From Alphaproteobacteria bacterium (GTDB lineage: Bacteria > Pseudomonadota > Alphaproteobacteria > RF32 > CAG-239), in assembly GCA_017471705.1 (NCBI GenBank), contig JAFUSH010000029.1:1-56474 (forward strand): a stretch of 56,474 nucleotides of DNA, given 5' to 3'. The translations under genes and the position numbers were made by a program. The notes beneath the pieces were generated by a model. That model was not told where the DNA came from. It was given only the letters and a program-made list of their open reading frames with translations, and ran no database searches. Numbering within the stretch: the first letter of the stretch is position 1; every line of letters begins with the position of its first letter. Shown here in pieces: positions 51,559 through 56,474 of this stretch.

Positions 51559-52668
51559 TTAAACTTCATCGGATTGTATCAACAAAGAAGTGCTGACTAA
51601 AATGATGATTAGAGTCGGTGCGGTTGCTGCCAGCCAAACCGGAATGTATCCGTTTAACCCGAAAGCAAACACCACTTGCGACGCAAAGTAAAAAGTAAAA
51701 CCGGCAACTATACTTAGCACAACACGCCACATAATCGCCGAACCTCTGAGAGTATTTTGCAGCATAAAAACGGCAGCCAACATCAGCATTCCGACCAACA
51801 AAAGCGGAGATATCAACAAGTTCAAAAACCTCATCCAATGCTGCCGCGCCGAAAAGCCGGATTTTTCATAAAAACGAATGGTATCGGGTAAGCGCCAAAA
51901 AGATATAGCCTCAGGCTCGATAAAATTCTCTTTTATGCGCTGTAAATTTATTGAGGTTTTATAGGCGTAATCGTTTATTGTCTGAACAGGTTCCCCGCCA
52001 ACAATAACCTTAACGTCTTTAAGATGAAATGTATCACCGTCTAATGTGGCAAAATAAGCTTCATAACTTTTGATAATCTGTGAATTTTTATTCAGTTCCG
52101 TAATACCCACGTCACGCATCCACACGGTTCCGTCGTCATCTTGACGCAATGAACGAGATTGAATCAGTAATATTTTATCGTCTTCCACCGCTTCCCTTAT
52201 CCATAATCCCTTGCTGGAAAACAACACTGCTTTCGGATTCTTTGTTTGCATACGATAACTCAGAACTTCGTGCCATTCATACATTTTGGCGGCAATCGGA
52301 TTAAATAAAGCTATATCGGCAACACCCAATAAGAAAGTAGCAAACATCAACGGTTTTAAAAATCCGAATACCGATACACCTGCAGAACGTATTATCACAA
52401 ATTCGTTATTTTTGCTCAAACGCCAAAACGTAATCATCGCCGCCACCATCAAAACAAAAGGAATGACTGTTTCCACCGTTTTGGTAATTCTGGTTAACGC
52501 ATATTGTGCCGTAAATCCCAAAGTTAAATCATCTCGTCCCGAAACGCGCCGTAAAGCCTCAATCGAATCAAACATCATAATGATACCTAAAATGGCAAAA
52601 AATACTATAAAAAAATTTGCCAACAATTGACGGGTGACGTACCTGCTTAAAATATCAAATATTCTCAT
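51559..52668 (-). CDS. lptG: LPS export ABC transporter permease LptG
   Basis: Inner-membrane component of the LPS transport bridge. The 369 residues have two helix pairs enclosing a periplasmic beta-jellyroll domain (WIREAVEDDKILLIQSRSL...VWMRDVGITELNKNS). The N-terminal LSRYVTRQLLANFFIVFF and EALRRVSG match LptG rather than LptF, whose gene is not adjacent. It overlaps the cysK-like gene by 4 nt (ATGA). It supports an outer membrane with LPS, together with kdsB. Confidence 0.88.
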   Translation of the reverse strand: MRIFDILSRYVTRQLLANFFIVFFAILGIIMMFDSIEALRRVSGRDDLTLGFTAQYALTRITKTVETVIPFVLMVAAMITFWRLSKNNEFVIIRSAGVSVFGFLKPLMFATFLLGVADIALFNPIAAKMYEWHEVLSYRMQTKNPKAVLFSSKGLWIREAVEDDKILLIQSRSLRQDDDGTVWMRDVGITELNKNSQIIKSYEAYFATLDGDTFHLKDVKVIVGGEPVQTINDYAYKTSINLQRIKENFIEPEAISFWRLPDTIRFYEKSGFSARQHWMRFLNLLISPLLLVGMLMLAAVFMLQNTLRGSAIMWRVVLSIVAGFTFYFASQVVFAFGLNGYIPVWLAATAPTLIIILVSTSLLIQSDEV

Positions 52669-53612
52669 AAAATATCCTGTTCATCCTGATTATAAAACGG
52701 ATTAGATAAATAGCGTTCAACACTGTCCGGCAATATCACCACAATATTTTTACCTTCCATATTGTCGCGTTTTGCCAACTCAATCGCACCGCAGACAGCG
52801 GCAGCCGCAGAAACTCCAATCGGCAAGCCTTCACTTTTAGCGACAGTCTGCGTCATTTTCAAAGCATCATTGCTGCTAACCTTAAAAACTTCATCAACCA
52901 AATCGGCGCGATACAAAGGAGGCACGAAACCGGCACCGATTCCGCCGATTTGATGAGAGCCTTTTTGCCCTCCGCTCAAAACCGGACTTTCCGTAGGCTC
53001 TACCGCCATAACATACAAATCCGGATTACAGGATTTTAAAGTCGAGGCAATACCGCTTAAAGTTCCCGATGTTCCGACACCGCATACTATGGCATCTACA
53101 TTTCCGTCTGTATCTTCCAAAATCTCGGCGGCCGTTGTCAACTGATGAGCTTCTACATTGGCCGGATTTTCAAATTGTTTAAATTCAATCAAATTGTCCG
53201 AGCGTTGTTTCAATATCTCTACTTTTTTGATTGAACCGCTCATTCCTTCTTCTGCCGGAGTAAGCAAAACTTTTGCTCCGAAATGACGAATCAGCGCAAT
53301 TTTTTCTTTACTCATATTTTCAGGCATTACAATCACCAGCTTATATCCGCGGTACGCACAGAAAGCTGCCAATGCCGCTCCGGTATTACCGGAAGTCGCC
53401 TCAATAAAAATCGTATCCGGCTTGATTTTGCTGAACGGTGCTTTATTTATCATATTATCAGCCACTCTGTCTTTAACGGAAAATATCGGATTATAAAATT
53501 CGCATTTTACGATTAAATTCGCCTTAAGCTGAAATTTTTTAATCAACTTATTAAGCTTTACCAACGGAGTATGCCCAACAAGTTCTTCCACCGAATTGTA
53601 AATTCTGCTCAT
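52665..53612 (-). CDS. cysK: Cysteine synthase (O-acetylserine sulfhydrylase)
   Basis: PLP enzyme of fold type II, 315 residues. It shows the PLP-lysine region NPIFSVKDRVADNMI, the substrate loop EATSGNTGAALAAF, the phosphate-binding glycine loop VCGVGTSGTLSG, and the C-terminal VEPTESPVLSGGQKGSHQIGGIGAGFVP characteristic of CysK/CysM. It makes cysteine from O-acetylserine and sulfide. It follows the Nudix-like gene by 1 nt and overlaps lptG. Confidence 0.9.
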   Translation of the reverse strand: MSRIYNSVEELVGHTPLVKLNKLIKKFQLKANLIVKCEFYNPIFSVKDRVADNMINKAPFSKIKPDTIFIEATSGNTGAALAAFCAYRGYKLVIVMPENMSKEKIALIRHFGAKVLLTPAEEGMSGSIKKVEILKQRSDNLIEFKQFENPANVEAHQLTTAAEILEDTDGNVDAIVCGVGTSGTLSGIASTLKSCNPDLYVMAVEPTESPVLSGGQKGSHQIGGIGAGFVPPLYRADLVDEVFKVSSNDALKMTQTVAKSEGLPIGVSAAAAVCGAIELAKRDNMEGKNIVVILPDSVERYLSNPFYNQDEQDIL

Positions 53613-53613
53613 A

Positions 53614-54009
53614 TTACTTTCCTCTTACTACCAAATTTTTCATTCCGTTTTTTTGCGTAGCGTCAAAGTAAACTTCTCCGAGTAAAATATCAGAAAGTTT
53701 AACCCACTCCAAAGGCATATCTTTCAAATCAACATTTCCTACTTCAAAAACTTCATAATTTTGTCTTTCCTTAACCGGCTCATCGTGACGAATAACATAC
53801 GCTATTATCTCAAACTCACCGGTCGCCTCGGCATTTATAGAAACATCTTCCTGCAGCGGCAATGTATACAGCTGCGCCGTTTCATCGCGCATACACAAAA
53901 TTTCGTCGCCTTTTTTCACAACGACATAGCCGAGTTCGCCGCTTTGCACTTCGTCAGGGTTGTAATAAAAAATCTGTCCGTTTCTGTCCGTAAAAGGGAA
54001 TCTAGCCAT
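53614..54009 (-). CDS. Nudix-fold-like protein lacking the Nudix box
   Basis: The 131-residue product has the strand pattern of a Nudix domain: LGYVVVKKGDEILCMRDETAQLYTLPLQEDVSINAEATGEFEIIAYVIRHDEP. The Nudix box G-x5-E-x7-REUxEE is not present at its usual place, so hydrolase activity is doubtful. The ATG at 54009 has AGAGG ahead and overlaps gmk by 8 nt; an ATG at 54033 would lie further inside gmk. Probably a degenerate nucleotide-binding domain; the fold call is tentative. Confidence 0.5.
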   Translation of the reverse strand: MARFPFTDRNGQIFYYNPDEVQSGELGYVVVKKGDEILCMRDETAQLYTLPLQEDVSINAEATGEFEIIAYVIRHDEPVKERQNYEVFEVGNVDLKDMPLEWVKLSDILLGEVYFDATQKNGMKNLVVRGK

Positions 54010-54664
54010 TTTTTGCCTCTTGATTAAGTTCATCGGTAAATTTAAACAATCCGGTTTGACGCTGTCGTTTCATACGCTCGGCAGATAAAATTTGCCGCAC
54101 GGTTTCCACGGTTTGATCCAAATCAAGACTTACTACAACATAATCATAATCAGCCCAATATTTAAGTCTTTCCACGGCAAGGCTCATCCGTTTATCAATA
54201 ATTTCCTTACTATCTGTTTTACGATTCTCCAGACGGTTTCTCAATTCTTTAATTGACGGCGGCAACAAAAAGATAGAAACCACATCATAAGGAGCTTTTG
54301 CCTTCATCTGGCGCAAACCGTCCTGATCCATATCAAAAATAACGTCACGCCCCACATTTATAAATTCATCTACTTCTGAACGCAGTGTGCCGTAACGGCT
54401 TCCGTATTCTGAATCAACATATTCGTAAAAAGCATCCTCATCACGATATTTATTATACTGCTCATCGTTCACAAAATAGTAATCAACTCCGTCTTGTTCA
54501 CCTTCACGCGGCTTTCTGGTTGTCACAGAGACTGACCAACTGATATTTTCATCTTGTTCCAACATTTTTTTAACCACCGAACTTTTGCCGGTTCCCGAAG
54601 GTCCGCCTAAAATCAGCATAACACCGCGGCGCGTTTTACTAAATTGCTTCAAAATATCAGTCAT
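54002..54664 (-). CDS. gmk: Guanylate kinase
   Basis: Phosphorylates GMP to GDP. The 220 residues show the P-loop ILGGPSGTGKSSVVKKML, SVSVTTRKPREGEQDGVDYYFV for GMP binding, EYVDSEYGSRYGT, and VIFDMDQDGLRQMKAKAP. A C-terminal extension of about 15 residues goes beyond the usual 205. Its end is translationally coupled to the Nudix-like gene. Confidence 0.95.
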   Translation of the reverse strand: MTDILKQFSKTRRGVMLILGGPSGTGKSSVVKKMLEQDENISWSVSVTTRKPREGEQDGVDYYFVNDEQYNKYRDEDAFYEYVDSEYGSRYGTLRSEVDEFINVGRDVIFDMDQDGLRQMKAKAPYDVVSIFLLPPSIKELRNRLENRKTDSKEIIDKRMSLAVERLKYWADYDYVVVSLDLDQTVETVRQILSAERMKRQRQTGLFKFTDELNQEAKNG

Positions 54665-54758
54665 TAGGTTCCTCTTGAAAAAATAAACTTGATATATTAT
54701 AAACTAAAGCTAATATATTTTACAACAATTAAAAAATATTTATCGGGATTTATCAACA

Positions 54759-55520
54759 ATGGCAAAGATTATTGAAAATATTTTAATCACGGGAGCGTCT
54801 TCCGGAATCGGTGAAGCGTTGGCGGAATACTACGCACAGAACGGAGCAAAAAATCTTTTTTTGAGCGGACGCAATGAACAGCGTTTAAAAGAAGTTGCCG
54901 CGCGTTGTGAAGAATACGGAGCAAAAATTTTTCCTAAAATCATTGACGTTTGTAATCGCGAGGCTATGGCAGAATGGATTGCCGAGTGTGATAAAATTGC
55001 ACCGCTTAATATTGTTTTTGCCAATGCCGGTGTTTCAACAGGTGTTGAAAATCCGACCAATATTTATAATACTTTCAATACAAATGTTATGGGAGTTTTA
55101 AACACCGTTACTCCGGCTGTTGAATTATATAAAAACTCTCCGCGCGATAAACAGATAATAGCCATAACCGCATCCATTGCCGGATATCACGGATTGCCGA
55201 GTTGCCCGTCATACAGCGCGACCAAAGCTTGCGTCAAAGCGTACGGCGAAGCATTACGCGGCAGCTTGAAAGAATATAAAATCCAAGTGAATATTATCTG
55301 CCCCGGATTCGTAAAATCGAGAATTACCGATAAAAACACCTGCCCGATGCCTTTCTTTATGCAAGCTGACAAAGCTGCCGTCACCATTGCCGAAGGAATA
55401 GAGAAAAATTATTCGCTGATCGCTTTTCCGTGGCCGATGAGGTTAGCGGTATGGTTTATGTCGATTCTTCCGAATCGCCTGAGCGATTTTATTTATGCTT
55501 CATTACCGCACAAAGTATAG
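54759..55520 (+). CDS. SDR-family oxidoreductase
   Basis: A 253-residue short-chain dehydrogenase/reductase: cofactor motif TGASSGIGE (TGxxxGxG), NAG in VFANAGVST, and the catalytic Ser/YxxxK set in ASIAGYHGLPSCPSYSATK. The C-terminus has a hydrophobic segment (PWPMRLAVWFMSILPNRL) that may contact membrane lipid. The substrate is unknown. It stands alone on the plus strand and is convergent with the next gene. Confidence 0.88.
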   Translation: MAKIIENILITGASSGIGEALAEYYAQNGAKNLFLSGRNEQRLKEVAARCEEYGAKIFPKIIDVCNREAMAEWIAECDKIAPLNIVFANAGVSTGVENPTNIYNTFNTNVMGVLNTVTPAVELYKNSPRDKQIIAITASIAGYHGLPSCPSYSATKACVKAYGEALRGSLKEYKIQVNIICPGFVKSRITDKNTCPMPFFMQADKAAVTIAEGIEKNYSLIAFPWPMRLAVWFMSILPNRLSDFIYASLPHKV

Positions 55521-55526
55521 ATTTAA

Positions 55527-56150
55527 TCAGTCACCGGAATATTGACTTTGAAAGCGTAACCAAGCAGGAGTGGTTTCGTGCGCGCGCTTTTTTTCGCCTT
55601 CTATGCGGCGTTCTCTTACAGCTAAAAAATTTTCTTTTTCCCGCAGCATTCGCTCTTCTTGAGAATTGTGCGGTAAAAGTTGCTCGGCGTGTTTTTGCTT
55701 ATACGTTTTAACTTCAACTTCTTTCATTTTAGCACGGCGTTTTTTTTCAAAGGCATCGCCTTCCGCTATTTTATCTTCGGACATCTCAAACATCCGGTCG
55801 ATACCATACACAAACAACGTAGATTCTTCGCCGAATTTTTTCATTGCTTCGTAGCGCTCAATTATTTTTGGCTCCAATTCGGCATATCTTTTCATTATAC
55901 CTTCATAATCCGGAGTATCTTTACGCGCCTGCGGCTTCGGAAATTCCACCGATATATTTCCGTTGCAATCCTGCAAATAGATTGAACCGTATAAACGAGA
56001 TAACGGCTGATTATCAATTTGTTTATGCAATTGAATACGGCTGAAAAAAATTTGGTCGTGTATAATTCCGCTATCCGGTGCAATATCGATATATATTTCA
56101 TCGGAAAATTTAGGTTGCGAACACACAACTCTGTATTTTTTGACTTCCAT
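55527..56150 (-). CDS. Conserved hypothetical protein, mixed strand/helix
   Basis: A 207-residue product without signal peptide. Residues 1-85 look strand-rich (YRVVCSQPKFSDEIYIDIAP, LYGSIYLQDCNGNISVEFP). Residues 95-207 are a charged helical region (IMKRYAELEPKIIERYEAMKKFG; FEKKRRAKMKEVEVKTYKQKHAEQLLP) that may form a coiled coil. The ATG at 56150 has GGAG 7 nt ahead; the longer frame upstream would run into the tRNA-Ser gene. No family was recognised. Confidence 0.6.
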   Translation of the reverse strand: MEVKKYRVVCSQPKFSDEIYIDIAPDSGIIHDQIFFSRIQLHKQIDNQPLSRLYGSIYLQDCNGNISVEFPKPQARKDTPDYEGIMKRYAELEPKIIERYEAMKKFGEESTLFVYGIDRMFEMSEDKIAEGDAFEKKRRAKMKEVEVKTYKQKHAEQLLPHNSQEERMLREKENFLAVRERRIEGEKKRAHETTPAWLRFQSQYSGD

Positions 56151-56260
56151 TTCATTTCTCCAGACGAACAGCGTTATAGCAAAAAATATCCCGATTGTCC
56201 AGATTTTTAATAAAACATCTTGCAATTTGGCAAAAAGTGGAATAATAAGTAAGCACCTTA

Positions 56261-56352
56261 GGTGAGATGGCAGAGTGGTCGAATGCGGTTGACTCGAAAT
56301 CAATTGTACGTTTTACCGCGTACCTAGGGTTCGAATCCCTATCTCACCGCCA
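56261..56352 (+). tRNA. tRNA-Ser (anticodon CGA)
   Basis: A complete cloverleaf of 92 nt with a long variable arm typical of Ser tRNAs. The acceptor strand GGTGAGA pairs with TCTCACC, the anticodon loop CTCGAAA gives CGA, the T-loop is TTCGAAT, the variable stem GTACG/CGTAC is clear, and CCA is encoded. Confidence 0.95.
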
Positions 56353-56354
56353 AT

Positions 56355-56390
56355 AACAAAACAAGCCCCTGTTTGGGGCTTGTTTTTGTT
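56355..56390 (+). terminator. Intrinsic terminator after tRNA-Ser
   Basis: A 9-bp stem (ACAAGCCCC/GGGGCTTGT) with pentanucleotide loop and T-rich tail. Confidence 0.88.
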
Positions 56391-56474
56391 ATTCAGAGGT
56401 GTGGTTGGATTTGAACCCTAGAGAAAGGGTTCGACTACAAGCGAAAGGCAGACTTTAGGATGCCGGTCGGCTTC
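56391..56474. other. Unresolved edge segment with tRNA T-arm-like sequence
   Basis: The last 84 bases have no convincing ORF. On the minus strand 56407-56421 matches the T-arm of the nearby tRNA-Ser at 14 of 15 bases, but the flanking bases do not form a complete T-stem or anticodon arm. It may be a partial or decayed tRNA or an attachment-site remnant; the window ends before this can be decided. Confidence 0.25.

Noticed and set aside
56151-56303. N-terminal extension of the last minus-strand ORF
   Set aside because: It would run into the tRNA-Ser gene; the ATG at 56150 has a proper SD.
56391-56474. Complete minus-strand tRNA gene at the right edge
   Set aside because: The T-stem arms do not pair beyond two bases, no CCA follows, and the anticodon stem cannot be formed from the visible bases.

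Overview
The window looks like a chromosome segment of a low-GC, anaerobic, host-associated Gram-negative alphaproteobacterium, probably of the uncultured gut lineages (RF32/CAG-239-like; this placement is inference). The main evidence is a circularly permuted two-piece tmRNA gene of the alphaproteobacterial type with the SspB adaptor next to it, a pyruvate:ferredoxin oxidoreductase, outer-membrane and LPS genes (lptG, kdsB, pal, autotransporter), and two sites that fit the CtrA consensus TTAA-N7-TTAA.

Layout. 1-1.4 kb: 3' end of an autotransporter. 1.4-1.9 kb: a small HTH gene preceded by a short RNA that has its own promoter and terminator. 1.9-11.4 kb: a long minus-strand run with DHH phosphoesterase, MBL hydrolase, tatD, holB, tmk, dacA, rlpA, mltB and a putative zinc-metallopeptidase lipoprotein. 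11.5-16.3 kb: a four-gene HlyD/ABC-2 export operon. 16.3-21 kb: a divergent short metK and nifJ. 21-25.4 kb: an accessory patch holding a catalytically dead M16-like protein with foreign-looking base composition, a heavy-metal exporter-like permease, an OMP, a tandem acyl-carrier protein, a 50-residue basic protein, and 88-bp tandem repeats ending in a long palindrome. 25.4-30.5 kb: kdsB, HIT, HAD, tilS, cpoB, a truncated cpoB paralogue and pal. 30.7-34.3 kb: a short mraZ-rsmH-ftsL-ftsI division cluster with MraZ-type operator repeats. 34.5-37 kb: a large unknown protein of 844 residues. 37.3-42.4 kb: queA, a degenerate GGDEF membrane protein, lgt, YbjN-like, acyl-ACP thioesterase and an SLT transglycosylase. 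42.7-43.8 kb: ssrA, sspB and a ribbon-helix-helix gene. 43.8-49.6 kb: trkH, a degenerate nuclease-fold membrane protein, metG, N-formylglutamate amidohydrolase and flavin reductase. 49.7-56.2 kb: xseB, ispA, a membrane protein, lptG, cysK-like, Nudix-like, gmk, SDR and an unknown. The window closes with tRNA-Ser(CGA) and an unresolved tRNA-like edge.

Most genes are housekeeping: cell-wall remodelling and division, tRNA modification, translation quality control and envelope biogenesis. Coupled starts (TAATG, ATGA, TGATG) are common and indicate operons. The most unusual parts are two leader-like units, in which a strong promoter, a structured RNA and an intrinsic terminator lie directly before a gene (HTH gene; tandem ACP gene). 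Others are the palindromic repeat array, the inactive M16 protein, the HExxH lipoprotein, and the 844-residue protein with no recognisable domain. All functions are read from sequence motifs; no database search was possible.
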